DNA from: Dolomedes plantarius
Lineage: Eukaryota; Arthropoda; Arachnida; Araneae; Dolomedidae
NCBI GenBank assembly: GCA_907164885.2
Contig: OU015490.1
Span: 99,902,257-99,966,256, forward strand
Direction of reading: 5' to 3'
Length of the DNA: 64,000 nt
Part shown: positions 1 to 11,176 of the stretch, piece by piece
How positions within the stretch are numbered: position 1 is the stretch's first letter
How the letters are laid out: each line of letters starts with the position of its first letter
Made by a program: the position numbers and the translations under genes
Notes under the pieces: model-generated
Databases searched by the model: none
What the model saw: the letters and a program-made list of their open reading frames with translations, nothing else
What the model was told of the DNA's origin: nothing

Positions 1-410
1 GGAGCTATCTTTCATCAGGATAAGATTTCATTGAAGTTCTCGCCTTGCAAGAATCTGTAGTACTATGAACAGTCAGTGATACATCAGATTGATCTTGGAA
101 CCAGAACTCTTACTCCTTCTATTGATCTTCTCTGGAGCTATCTTTCATCAGGATAAGATTTCACTGAAGTTCTCGCCTTGCAAGAATCCGTAGTACTATG
201 AACAGTCAGAGATACATCAGATTGATCTTGGAACCAGAACTCTTACTCCTCTTACTGATCTTCTCTGGAGTTATCTTCCATCAGGATAAGATTTCACTGA
301 AGTTCTCACCTTGCAAGAATCTGTAGTACTATGAACAGTAAGTGATACATCAGATTGATCTTGGAACCAGAACTCTTACTCCTCTTACTGATCATCTCTG
401 GAGGTATCTT
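1..410. repeat. 133-bp tandem satellite, three full units
   Basis: Units begin at 1, 134 and 267 with GGAGCTATCTTTCATCAGG or a close variant, and a fourth start appears at 400 before similarity ends. Units differ by only a few substitutions. The array is open at the left window edge, so its true size is unknown. No ORF or known family was recognised. Confidence 0.93.
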
Positions 411-900
411 AAAAATGGGGTGCGGCTTATACACGGAATTTTAAAATTAAATACAGTAAACACCCTTTAATTTAGAACACTTTGCTACCATAAAACTCTA
501 GTATATATCTACCTTACAACCTATTGCATTCAGACCTGATTAAAATAGTTTTATGTACCTATTCATCATCATTTGACACTTTATCACTGTCACTACCGCT
601 GTCAGATGATGTCTTCGTGCGAAATAATTCCTAAGTGTACTAGTACTTATATAATCATCTGTTTTACACTGTAGTTTCACCACTATCAGCTAAGGCTGTA
701 CCTGATATTGTTAGGCGAGCATTGAACTCTAAGGAATGTACGACATTGCTACATTTCGCAGAACGGTGCTACTTTGAGTCTACAATGGAATTCAGAAAAA
801 AAATTCTATAAATGTTGTCTCAAAATTCAGGTGCGGCTTATACACGCACGCGGCCTATACATGAGTAAATACGGTATTTAATATAAAAACGATTAGTGTT
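411..900. other. Unassigned AT-rich stretch ending in a DNA-transposon-like terminus
   Basis: The word GTGCGGCTTATACACG occurs at about 419 and again at about 831. The second copy continues to a terminus-like sequence ending near 875 (GAGTAAATACGGTA). This resembles the outer end of Tigger/mariner-type elements that carry 'tataagccgcacc' termini. The matching left terminus was not found, so this is probably a fragment. Nothing else was recognised. Confidence 0.35.
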
Positions 901-1354
901 AACAGATTAGAAAATTTAGTATTTAGATGATCTATAATTAAGAAGTGCTATGCGTTAAAATTATATTATTATCTGAATATATAGTCAATCATATTAAGAA
1001 AATAATGAAATTTCAATGTATAGTACTTATTTATTACACATCCTCTAACATCCCAAAATTTTTATAATCTGTTAATACTAAACATTTTTCTATTGAATAT
1101 TTTTATAATATTATTACATTATTAGCTTTACTGGGAAATATTTTGTACTATTTATTCAATTTTCATAAAGTTCGTGAATTAGTTTATTTAAATGATGATG
1201 ATTCATATTATTAATATGCTTTGAATGTTAAATGCATTTAAGCCAATTAAATCCAAAAATATATATTTAAACCGAAAATATTTTACCCTAAACAAACTTT
1301 TAGCTGAGGGCACTTAAAAAACATTTCTTGATCAGACCTAAAAGTATAAAACTT

Positions 1355-2636
1355 TTAAGGGAACAAGGGATTTTCAACCTCGAATTTCTTAATTTTCAAT
1401 TTTTAACTCTCTATACAGAATGATAATAACTAATATCATTTTTTATTAAAACGAAGATTCTAGAGTTCAAAATAAGATTTTTTAGCAAAATAATGCCTGA
1501 TTTTCAATTTTTTTTCAAAAATGGTAGCATTTTACAAAATGCTCCATGTACATCCGATATCATTTAAAAACTTTCAATTTTTTTAATATAGATTTACCAT
1601 ATACATATAAACATAACTGTGCATTGAACTGCTTTTGTTTTGTATAAATCAAAAGTGAAAAAATTTTTTTTTAATCTACCTGTTATTTTTTTACGCTTTT
1701 GCATGTTTCTACTTTATTTCATGGTCTATAAATTTGAAAAAAATTTGTGGTTTCAAAGAATGATTCACAATTTTGTGACAAACACTATAATTAACAATCA
1801 TGAAAATTTCGATGAAACCAGAAGAAAATTGAAGCGCATGGAGCATTTTGAAAATTGCTCAATATTTTGAAGAATTTACTCTATACATAAAAACATAATT
1901 GTGCATTGAATTATTTTTTGTATAAACCAAAAGTCAAAAATATTTTTTTTAAATCTAATTGTTATCTTTTAATGATTTTGCATGTGTCTACTTTTTTTTC
2001 AAGGTATATAAATTTGCAAAATATTTGTGGTTTTAAAGAATGATTCACAGTTTTGTGACAAAAACTATAACTAACAATCATGAGAAATTTGGAAGAAACC
2101 AGAAGAAAATTAAAGCGCATGGATTATTTTAAAAATTGCATTTAAAAATTGCATTTTAAAAATTGCTCAACATTTTGAAGAATTTACCATATACATATAA
2201 ATATATTTGTGCATTGATTTTTTTTTTTTGTGTGTGTGTAAATAAGAAGCCAAAAATATTTTTTTTTAATCTACCTGTTATTGTTTAACGATTTTGCATG
2301 TGTCTACTTTTTTTCAAGGTCTATAAATTTGAAAAATATTGGTGGTTTCAAAGATTCATTCATATTTTTGGGACAAACACTATAATCAACAATAGTGAGA
2401 AATTTGGAAGAAACCAGAAGGAAATTAAAGCGCATGGAGCATTTTGAAAATTGCTCAAAATTTTGAAGAATTTTTTCAATAAACAGGTCTTATTCTTCTA
2501 CAAAATAATTATTTGTGAATTCTAAGTACCTTAAATATAGCAAAAAAACAGTTTTAACTATTCTCATTTTATATATAGCGTAAAATATTGAAAATTTTAA
2601 AAAGATACCTAGGTTGAAAGTCCGTTGTCCCTTTAA
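1355..2636. mobile_element. TTAA-flanked foldback MITE, family M2, copy 1
   Basis: Starts with TTAAGGGAACAAGG and ends with the inverse GTTGTCCCTTTAA. Inside are three imperfect tandem units spaced about 280-315 bp, marked by GCGCATGGA at about 1834, 2115 and 2430. They explain the spurious short ORF at 1640-1870. The CGCATGGAGCATTTT motif recurs in all M2 copies. TTAA flanks suggest mobilisation by a piggyBac-type transposase, but no coding sequence is present. Confidence 0.6.
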
Positions 2637-3369
2637 GGGGATGGGGGACATTACAAAACGATTTTTGAAATTTTTACCTCATAGATATGAAACTTTGCAT
2701 ATATATATATATTCATTAAAGTATAACTATATTAAACACTTTATAAAATTTTATAAATATTAAAAAAATTAGATTTAAAAAATTGAAATTAAATTTTTTC
2801 TAAAAAAAATGCTCCTTGCGATCCAATTTTTAACTCCCCCTCCCCTTAATTTTGCCTTTATATTGCTTATAAATATATTTTGATCTGAGTTATGTATTAC
2901 TTTGTACTTTCGTTGAACAGTTAATTTTTAAGAAATATTTTTATGTTTGTACTCTGAATTTTCGTGAATTTTTTTTACTTTTGTACACTTAAGTTAAACT
3001 TTGATAATCTGAAGGATGTCGAAACCTAAAATGGAGGCATGACTTTATTTTTATGCATTAGAGGAATCTTTATTATCAATTTTATAAAATTTCGACGAAA
3101 ATTATAACGCAAGGAGCATTTCAAAGACTAGCAAATATGAAAATTACTCATTTTGAGAAAAAAGCCATTTAAAAGATATTTTTTCATCTACATTTAATGC
3201 TTACTTTTCTAAAGCCACCAAGTTTTCATTTTACTTTTTCCTACATATTTTAAATGCATTTTATTCTAATATTTAAATATTTTAAAAATATTAATACCCC
3301 CCCCCAAAGAAAAAAAAATTCCAATTTTTGTTTGATTTTTGGTAATTTGAAAGTTTACCATACCCTTAA
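2633..3369. mobile_element. TTAA-flanked foldback MITE, family M2, copy 2
   Basis: Begins at the same TTAA that ends the previous copy (TTAAGGGGATGGGGGACATT) and closes with CATACCCTTAA at 3366-3369. It holds the inner family motif CGCAAGGAGCATTT near 3110. Two copies sharing one TTAA imply insertion next to an existing copy. Termini are diverged, so the right end is less certain than the left. Confidence 0.5.
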
Positions 3370-3998
3370 GCCTGAAAGACCAATAATGAAAAGCAGAGAG
3401 AGGTTGAAATACAGACTTTATACATATAAACTACAGCCCCTCACCCTGTCCGGGAATAAAATATTCTAATGCCAGTGTTATCATGTCCCATCCAATTCCT
3501 CTCACCGTTCTATATAAATGCGTCCTACTACGCTCCACTACCTACTTTTATTAATATTTTCATGCGTCGCCTATTATATTACATAGATACAGACGCTTTT
3601 GAAAGAGAGAAAAAATGATTTCATGGGGAGGAAGCAAAGCCTTTTCAGTTTTTATGGGGTTGAAATTTGCCGAACTTTTGTTAATGCCCCCCTCGGTATA
3701 AGGCAGCATTCTTTAATCTATGTTTTCTAATATCTGTCCTTAATAGCACGTTTCTGTTAGGGTACAACACTCAGGTGGAAGGGGGAAAGCGAACTCAACG
3801 CAGACAGTAAAATGCAGGAATAGAATTTCAAAAGGGAAAGTTTCAGGTTAAAGAGGCATTAGTCGACTTGGGCTTTGTCAGAAATTTGCAAACGTAAAAT
3901 TATTCAGTATTTTGTTTCGTATACTTTATTGGCTGAATTAATACGATTGCGAGTTTAATAGCAACAATTAAAAAGTCGATAGAATACAGCAGTTGTTC
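3370..3998. other. No recognisable gene or repeat
   Basis: About 630 bp of mixed-composition DNA with no ORF of note and no similarity to the repeat families in this window that I could see. Confidence 0.5.
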
Positions 3999-4206
3999 TT
4001 AAGGATGCTGTGTACTGACCCTATTGGATTCGCTCACCTCAATGTTAACCTACGGAGAAAATGTGTCCAAGGATTACCGATTTGAATTCAAAGATTTTTT
4101 AAAAAATCTGTACCCGTGATAGAGAAAGAAGTTTTACACCTTGGAATAAAATTTAAAAAATTGTAATTAGTCGGGGGGAAATCTGGTATTGTGTGCTTTA
4201 AACGTT

Positions 4207-4967
4207 CATAAATTCCTTTGAATAATCATCGTTTTTATCACATTTATAATCATAGTTTCTATTACATCGTTTTTATTACCTTTTTAATCACAGTTTTATC
4301 ACCCTGATGTATCATCGTTTTCATCACTTTTATATATCGTTTTCGTAATCTCTATATATCATCGTTGTTAACTCCTTTTTTATGCAAATATTTTCACTTT
4401 TGCATGTCTTTATAATTACATCGAAAAGAGTTGGCTTTATATTTGTAATCTCCTATGTTGGTACCAGCTTTTCAATTTTATATATATTCTTTTTTTTGGC
4501 TCTAGTCATGGTTTTGGTGCTTTATGTCCTATTTTGGACCTTGCACCATTAAACCCCAACCAACTAACCATAAATTCCTTTGGTCTTTTCACTTTTGCAT
4601 GTCTTTATAATTACATCGAAAAGAGTTGGCTTTATACAGTTGAATCTCTCTTTAACGACGCTCTACTTAACGATGATCTCTATTTAAAGACGATATTTCC
4701 CAGTCCCGGCCCCTCCGACGTTATGGGAAATGTTATTTTTCACAAATTCTGTTTAAAGGCGATCTCTACTTAAGGACGATTTTTCACGGTCCCTTGAAAG
4801 TCGTTAAACAGAGAGCCAACTGTATTTGTAATCTCCTATGTTGGTACCAGCTTTTCAATTTTATATATATTCTTTTTTTTTTGGCTCTAGTCATGGTTTT
4901 GGTGCTTTATGTCCTATTTTGGACCTTGCACCATTAAACCCCAACCAACTAACCATAAATTCCTTTG
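4207..4967 (+). mobile_element. Tandem pair of retroposon-like insertions with thrice-repeated target
   Basis: The 14-mer CATAAATTCCTTTG occurs at 4207-4220, 4569-4582 and 4954-4967. It brackets unit A (4221-4568) and unit B (4583-4953). Both end in a CCAACCAACTAAC-like tail after TTGGACCTTGCACCATTAAA. B lacks the 5' part of A and contains a 186-bp MITE. Target duplication, 5' truncation and a simple-repeat tail suggest LINE- or SINE-type retroposition, or a tandem duplication of one insertion. No coding capacity is seen. Confidence 0.65.
4637..4822. mobile_element. Tigger/pogo-type MITE, 186 bp
   Basis: Termini are CAGTTGAATCTCTCTTTAAC and the inverse of CAGTTGGCTCTCTGTTTAAC, flanked by TA on both sides (4635-4636 and 4823-4824). 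It is the same family as the longer element at 18432-19214. Unit A of the host retroposon pair keeps the empty site (GGCTTTATATTTGTAATC near 4434), which proves the boundaries and the TA target. Confidence 0.92.
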
Positions 4968-5189
4968 GTGGACACGAAATTTATAAAACGAATCCAATTG
5001 TAAAGTGCAGAAAAGTTCAAGCTATCTGAAAATACCATTTTTAGAGGATTATCAGCATTTATGTAGCTGTAAATAGTAGACACATTTTCTCCATACGTTA
5101 ACATTGAGGACAGTGACTCCAGCAGGGTTAGTACACAACAGCCTAAAGTGGTTTACCCGAGCTTGCACTGAAACAATCCTTTTACTCAT

Positions 5190-5450
5190 TACCAGACCTG
5201 ATAATTTAAACTGATATAGATATATGTAAAATGTAGACTAAGTTTTGGTTAAGATGTAAACTAAAATCTTATCCATCATTTTCAATAATATCAAATTAGG
5301 ATCCTTAACTGAATTAACAGTTTAATTTTAGTTTTTATCTCATAATCAAAAATGAATGCTGAAAAACAAAATTTTTAAGTTTATTTGACAGTATTTACAA
5401 TCTTATTTAAAAAAATCCTAATTTGATTACAATGCTTTTATGAAATGATT
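5190..5450 (+). repeat. Dispersed repeat, inverted partner near 52390-52600
   Basis: Words such as GACTAAGTTTTGGTTAAGAT and TAAACTAAAATCTTAT reappear in reverse complement at about 52520-52560, and the similarity extends over roughly 200 bp. No coding potential or clear termini were found, so the repeat class is unknown. Confidence 0.6.
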
Positions 5451-5762
5451 AAATTTATTGACGAAAATAAAGGAATTTATTAAAAATATATTAAAATATA
5501 TATTAATATATAAATATAATATATATAATTTAATATATTTATTAAAAATTAAATAAATATATTAAATATATAATTTAATAAATATATTAAATATATAATT
5601 TAATATATTTATTAAAAATATATTAAAATATATATTAATATATAATTATATATTCTGAATATATTTATTAAAAATATATAATTTATTTAAAGGAATCATT
5701 TTAAAAGACTTTATACTTCTTTTTAAAATCCATAATATATTTATTGTGCACTTCTACATGTC
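5451..5762. repeat. AT-rich low-complexity block
   Basis: Repeated ATTAAATATATAATTTAATA-type words with local tandem and inverted structure. No gene. Confidence 0.7.
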
Positions 5763-6199
5763 TTAAGGCTGCTGTGTACTAATCCTATTGGATTCGTTCA
5801 CCTCAATGTTAACCTATGGAGAAAATGTGTCCAAGGATTGCCAACTTGGATTGAAAGTTTTTTTTTTCGTAAAAATTGTACTCCGTGATACAGAGGGGAA
5901 TTTTACACTTCGGGGCATTTTTCGTTTTTTTTTTTAAAAATGCAAATAATATTTTTAAAAGTTTGATCATTCCTGAAAAAATCTGGTATAGTGTGTTTTA
6001 AACGTTCGTAAATTCCTTTGGTGGACGAAATTTATAAAATGAATCCTATTGCAAAGTGCAGAAAAGTTCAGACTATCTGAAAATACCATTTTTATTGGAT
6101 TATCAGCATTTATGTAGCAGTAAATAGTAGACACATTTTCTCTATACGTTAACATTGAGGTGAGCGAATCCCAATAGGGTTAGAACACATCAGCCTTAA
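5763..6199. mobile_element. TTAA foldback MITE, family M1, copy b (uninterrupted)
   Basis: The best-preserved M1 copy, 437 bp, from TTAAGGCTGCTGTGTACTAA to the inverse CAGCCTTAA. The inverted ends are about 66 bp and include CCTCAATGTTAACCTATGGA. The interior carries the family-specific GTGTTTTAAACGTTCGTAAA block. It serves as the reference for the other, damaged copies. Confidence 0.9.
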
Positions 6200-6897
6200 C
6201 CATTTGTTGATCAGGGACCACTCATCAAAAAAACAATAAGATTTGGGGACTCTCTCCCGACCAGTCCTTTTAGAGGCAAAAATGGGTTTAATTTTCTGAT
6301 TAAACAAACTGTCTATGATAAACAGCTTTAATATATCTTATCAATAAATCTATGACCAGATAGCAAAATGTTATCAGTCACTTTTCTTAAAAAAATTGAG
6401 TTTTCCACATTCCGGATTTTCGTGCGCCGACATTTTCTATTTACTCTAACTATTGTAATAGCCAACTATTTTTCTCAAACATTGGTACCACGTTTGCTCA
6501 TGTAAAACAAATAACTGATTTTTCATAACATCTTGAATCTTAGAATTGCTGTCACGTAAATATATAAAAAAAAGTGACTTAAAATATTTTGCCATCTGAG
6601 CACAGAAATTTAACGGAAATAATAAATGTAATGTCTAAGTAAACTTAATAGAAAACATAAAATCCCGTGAAAACTTTCTAAAATCAATGAGATTTTTGAG
6701 CTGGCTTTTGCTTTACTACCTGCAAAATCATTGGCTTAATATTGCTCAAAGTTATGAAAACAAAATATTGAAAAATTTGAGGTTGTTTTGAAACGTTGAA
6801 ACCCTTCTGTTTAAATATGACTGAGGAATTCACGAACGACTCATTAGGTTCTCCTGGCCTACTTATGGTTCGCGGACCACCAGTTAAGAACCACTGA
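6190..6897. mobile_element. Possible hAT-type MITE
   Basis: The right end reads GGTTCGCGGACCACCAGTTAAGAACCACTG, whose inverse (CAGTGGTTCTTAACTGGTGG) is typical of hAT non-autonomous elements. The proposed left end, abutting M1 copy b (ACCATTTGTTGATCAGGGAC), is only weakly similar. No target duplication could be established. Confidence 0.35.
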
Positions 6898-7572
6898 AAT
6901 ACAGCCAATATTACATTTTTTTTTCACAAGAATACATTTAATACATGAATTGTTGCGAAACTTAGAATACTCATTAAATAACCGATGAAGATGCAAAGAG
7001 AAAGGGAATTTTTTTATTATAAAACTAATTGAGATGCAATATGAAGATACAATGTGGAAATTAAAAGATTTATTTAAAAAACATTACGAACATGCTTTGC
7101 AAAAGTTAAAAGAGTACTACATTTATAGAAATGGCACACGAAATTTTAAAGACCCATTATAAAGAGGATAATCGAAAGTTAAAACGTTTGTTATAAAACT
7201 TACAAAGATGGCACATGAGTGTTAAAAGATTCATTCAAAAACTGTTAAAAAATCAGACGAAAAAGTAATAATAATTAAAAAAAAACATAATACTTAGGAA
7301 TGTGGCATGGGTAAAAGAATGGGAGAATCTAAAATACAGAATTAGCAAATAAACTCTATCTGTTAAAATTTTCTAATATTGAAACTTAAGAACAAAAAGG
7401 TTTTAATAATATACTAAATAAGAAAATAAATAAGTCATGCACATATTATTGGAGCAAACAAAATTTATATTATCGGGTAAAATTTTCTAGAGAATTGTCT
7501 AAAAAACTGTCCAGTACATATGCAAAATTAATTCGTGTTATCACCCCCCCCCTCCCTTCGTATAACGTACTG

Positions 7573-7574
<2 letters not shown>

Positions 7575-7621
<47 letters not shown>
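7575..7621. repeat. (TA)n microsatellite
   Basis: Uninterrupted TA dinucleotides, about 23 units. Confidence 0.97.
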
Positions 7622-7624
<3 letters not shown>

Positions 7625-8064
7625 GCATAACCCTTTCGTTGCCTAATAAGATGCGATGCTTTCATTAAAAAATTTACGCTTGATATATGTATTTTTTTTC
7701 ACCTATGGCTTTATTTGTAAAATTAATCCATATTTAATATATGTATTATTAGAATCTATTATATTTTATAGCTAAAAACTAATGCATTCTCCCTACCACA
7801 TTGAATTCTTTTGAGACACTTCGTAAAACATTGCATTTCTGTATTATTATGTGCAATTATAACATTCGGTGTGAGATAATAAAATGGGATACGAGTATTA
7901 CAAGATTCATTCAATAACTGTTAAAATATCACATGAAAAGAACAATAATAAGCATAAAAATCATTATAATACTTAGGAATGTGGCATGGATAAAATAATG
8001 GGAGAATCTAAAATATATTATTAGCAAATAAACTCTATCTGTTAAAATTTTCTAATATTGAAAC

Positions 8065-8760
8065 TTAAGGGTACCGTGGACCTTCATTTGAGCAAATCCT
8101 TTTTATTGTAATATTGATTGTGTTATTGAAAAAATATATATATTTCTGTAGGAGAATAGTACCAAAATAGGCTTTTCAAATAAAAAATCATTTATGAAGC
8201 TTCTGCGAAATAAGTAATAAGGGTAAGTGTAGGAATAAACTTTAAATCCATTTTTCTCAAAGCAGATTTTTTAAATGCTCCATGCGACTTAATTTTTTAT
8301 CAAAATTTCTGAAATTGATAAGGCAGAGTTCTGATACTGTTTAAAAAGATACTAGGTATGCATTTTACAATTCGACTTCATTAAGGTAATTAAATTTTAT
8401 TTATAACTTATTAAAAAGCAAAATTTTGATTAAAATCTGGATGGAATTCAGAAAAAAATCTCTCGAAAATTAACTATTCAAGATATTAAATAATTGACAC
8501 CCAGATTTGTTTGTAATACAGTTTTAAGTGATTAAAACGGAAAATTGAGGATATATTTCGAAAATTAAGTCGCAAGGAGCATTTTAAAATTTTGTTTATA
8601 AATTTTAATTTTATTTTAAAATCTTAAAATTATAATAAGGTTGGAATTTTTTAAAAAAGTATTCTATATATTTATGGTGAAATGTATATATGTACAAAAT
8701 TTCATATCTATATGATAAAAAGTAAAAATAAATAAATTTTAACGTCCACCGTTCCCTTAA
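8065..8760. mobile_element. TTAA foldback MITE, family M2, copy 3, with proven empty site
   Basis: 696 bp from TTAAGGGTACCGTGGACCTT to ACGTCCACCGTTCCCTTAA. Inner inverted motifs AAATGCTCCATGCGACTTAA (near 8274) and its partner TTAAGTCGCAAGGAGCATTT (near 8566) form a second internal inverted pair. The tandem paralogue at 7386-7389 retains a single TTAA at the equivalent point, which confirms insertion with TTAA duplication. Confidence 0.92.
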
Positions 8761-9214
8761 GAACAAAAAGGTTTTAATAATAGACTGAATAAGAAAATAA
8801 ATAAGTCATGCACCTATTATTGGATATTATATTTCCCACTCCCATTTTATTCTCTCTAATTATATATTTAGCTTAAATACAGGGTCATCGAAAAAGCTGT
8901 CTGTGATTTCATTTCCACACACCGGGAACAAAAGTCGACCGATCGGATTTTCCATAGCAGCAGATGGTATGTTAACTCAGAGAGTTTTGTTATTTATCAT
9001 CATGGTGACTGTGACTGCGCTGTGGGCATGAGCTGACATTGGGACGTCGCGATTCGACCAACTTGCCAGGAGAGACCGCAGTAATGACTAATGTGAGGCT
9101 AAAAGCTCTGAGTGTTGTGGTACGCTGAATTTAAATCACTTGTTACTGTGCAGTGGCATATCCGGTAACCATATGGACAAGATACACCTGCGGACAAAAC
9201 CATTTTTCGTTGAT

Positions 9215-9783
9215 TTAAGGCTGCTATGTAATAAGAAAAAAATCGTATTTCCTTTTTCCTTTTCTTGCAGACTCTTGTGGCGGGAGGAGTCTAGTTGACA
9301 GCTCGAGAATTCCACCCCCCTTAGGATTGACATTTTGAAGGATTGTAACGGCTCTCTTTCTATAAGGGGGGGGGGGTTAAGCACTGCCCCCAAATTTTTT
9401 ATTTAAAATATATTTTTGTCAACTATTTACAGGTACATAAATGCTGGTAATCGAATAAAATTGGTATTGTCAGATAGCCTGAACTTTTCTGCAAAGCGCT
9501 ACAGGATTCATTTTATAAGTTTCGTTCACCGAAGGAATTTATGAGCGTTTAAAACACACTATACCAGATTTTTCCCCGAATAATTTAAATTTTAAAATAT
9601 TAATTGCATTTTTTTAAAAAAATGAAAAATGTACACAAATGCAAAATTTCTTTCTCTATGACGGAGTACAATTTTTTTTTTAAAAATCTTTGAATCCAAG
9701 TCGGCAATCCGTGGACAAATTTTCTCCATAGGTTAACATTGAGGTGAGCGAATCCAATGGGGTTAGTACATAACAGCCTAAAG
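9215..9783. mobile_element. TTAA foldback MITE, family M1, copy c, damaged
   Basis: The right part (9414-9783) is a clear M1 interior and terminus, ending CATTGAGGTGAGCGAATCC and ACATAACAGCC. The left end is only a short TTAAGGCTGCTATGTAAT stub at 9215. It is followed by about 175 bp foreign to M1, with GC-rich runs including a string of Gs at 9367-9376. It lies inside the mariner-like element at 8880-10690. Confidence 0.75.
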
Positions 9784-9943
9784 CAATGGAGTTATGGATT
9801 GTTGACATTAAGTAGTCCCCTGGCCGGCCACGAACATCGGAAGAGGATGTTTTACGACATTCGGGCTGGCGTAGCCCGAAAAAAATCTATCGCTCGTCTC
9901 AGCTTGGCATTCCGAAGAGAACCATCCAGAATGTGCCTCTTAA

Positions 9944-10173
9944 CCCTTTCAGGGGCAACAAACTCCACCGTTTGCGCGGTGCAGATTTTTTTAACCTAAG
10001 GTATCTTTAAAATTTTTCCAGTTGAAGGTTTCAAAATGATTTTACTAATCTAAACTGATAACAGATGGCAGTACTAACCATTTTTCTGCTCATTTAACTG
10101 GAATACATCGAATGCAAGTGAAAAAAGACTAGATTTAGGCGTTTGCACTATGCAAAGAACGCCCGTCAAAGGG
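9944..10173. mobile_element. TTAA MITE, family M3, inserted in transposase codons
   Basis: 230 bp with ends CCCTTTCAGGGGCAAC and CCCGTCAAAGGG, flanked by TTAA at 9940-9943 and 10174-10177. Reading across the flanks with one TTAA removed gives a continuous transposase frame (NVPL then KRLRLHAY), which confirms the boundaries. A second copy in opposite orientation lies at 48662-48905. Both contain a block reading GATAACAGATGGCA or its inverse. Confidence 0.93.
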
Positions 10174-10699
10174 TTAAACGTTTACGACTGCATGCCTACA
10201 AAATTAAATTGAAACACGAAATTAAAGAACTAGATCATCGTAAATCGGCGGAATTTTCCAGGGATATGTTGAGTGCAGTACCTATGTTCGAGAGGCTCGT
10301 AATGACAGATTCAATGGATGTTGGATTGGAAGGAACGGTCCAATTTCGTGGCCACCAAGAAGCCTCGATTTGACCCCTCTAGAATTTTGTCTGTGGGATT
10401 ACTTGAAAAACTTTGTGCATACTGAGAAGATTCGGGATCTATACCATTTATCGGACAGAATCACTGCTGCAATAGCCACTATGACTCCTGCTATGAACGC
10501 TATTTGGATGGACATCGGCTATCGCCTAGATGTGTGCCGAGTGACGAGGGTTGCTCATATCGAAACCTACTAGGTAATGTACAAAACTGGACTCGGTTCT
10601 GTATCTTTTGGTGAAAAATAAACACCATGAATTCTACTACATGGTTCTTTATTTCACGTTGCAACCACAGACACCTTTTCGAGGACCCTGTATAAACTA

Positions 10700-11176
10700 A
10701 AACTTATTTTGTTACCAGTATCCGGTTCATCAATATTGTTCAGAGTCGGTCTTCTTGAACTGGTTGAACGTGACTTCTACAAGGAGATAAAGAACTTTGA
10801 AGGAAGTTGACGATGACTGCAGTTTTACCATTGGTGGAAAACGTTAGAAGAAACCTCTTCAGTCGGAAAAACTGTGCAAACTTCTGAAGATCGTAATTAA
10901 TCTCATACGCACTTTTCAGCACCAAAGTTTGTAGAAGTTCTAAAGGTGCCCAAAAGATGAAGTTGAAACTAATGTAAATTCAATATGGGATTGGATGAAA
11001 ACAAACTAAATTTGAAAACAATGGATGATGAATCGCGTAAAAAAGTGACCACTCTAATTCAGTGCTTTACCGATATCGAATGACGGCGTAAGATTTCCAC
11101 CTCTTAAATGTATTTTCTCTATGTAAAATATTTTCAATCTAGAAGTATACATCATGGGATCTATGTTATACTAAGT
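10700..11176. other. No intact gene; weak receptor-like trace
   Basis: A possible highly diverged relic of the receptor 3' end occurs near 11070-11095 on the minus strand (TYAVIRYR in one frame). Otherwise nothing was recognised. Confidence 0.3.

Larger units (their letters stand above)
3999..5146. mobile_element. TTAA foldback MITE, family M1, copy a, split by retroposons
   Basis: The left terminal repeat starts at TTAA 3999-4002 (AAGGATGCTGTGTACTGACC). The inverse right terminal repeat ends near 5146 with AACATTGAGG...ACACAACAGCC. M1 copies share about 65-bp inverted ends containing CTCACCTCAATGTTAACCTA and an inner block TTCAGATAGCCTGAA. This copy is interrupted at 4207-4967 by two retroposon-like units, one of which carries a Tigger MITE. 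Confidence 0.8.
7218..8850. repeat. Segmental tandem duplication, about 665-bp offset
   Basis: A segment at about 7218-7445 (GGAATGTGGCATGGGTAAAA, GAATTAGCAAATAAACTCTA, AACAAAAAGGTTTTAATAAT) is repeated at about 7893-8064 and 8761-8850. The second copy is interrupted by an M2 MITE at 8065-8760. A (TA)n tract and unique AT-rich DNA separate the copies. Confidence 0.88.
8880..10690 (+). mobile_element. Mariner-like element with decayed transposase, hosting two MITEs
   Basis: The left terminus CAGGGTCATCGAAAAAGCTG at 8880 matches the inverse of the right terminus (CAGGGTCCTCGAAAAGGTG) ending at 10690, with TA on each side. The transposase region is recognisable only after the interruptions. A helix-turn-helix segment (GIPKRTIQN) lies before the M3 MITE, then KRLRLHAYKIKLKH, then a C-terminal part with DLTPLEFCLWDYLK and YRLDVCRVTRVAHIETY ending at 10573. 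The central DDE region is mostly deleted near 10290-10340, and the last acidic residue of the triad appears as E in TPLEF. It belongs to the long-N-terminus (DUF4817-like) type also seen at 51428 and 63197. It cannot encode an active enzyme. Confidence 0.85.

Noticed and set aside
1..410. 133-bp regular repeats as a CRISPR-like array
   Set aside because: Contiguous tandem satellite without variable spacers, in a eukaryotic context.
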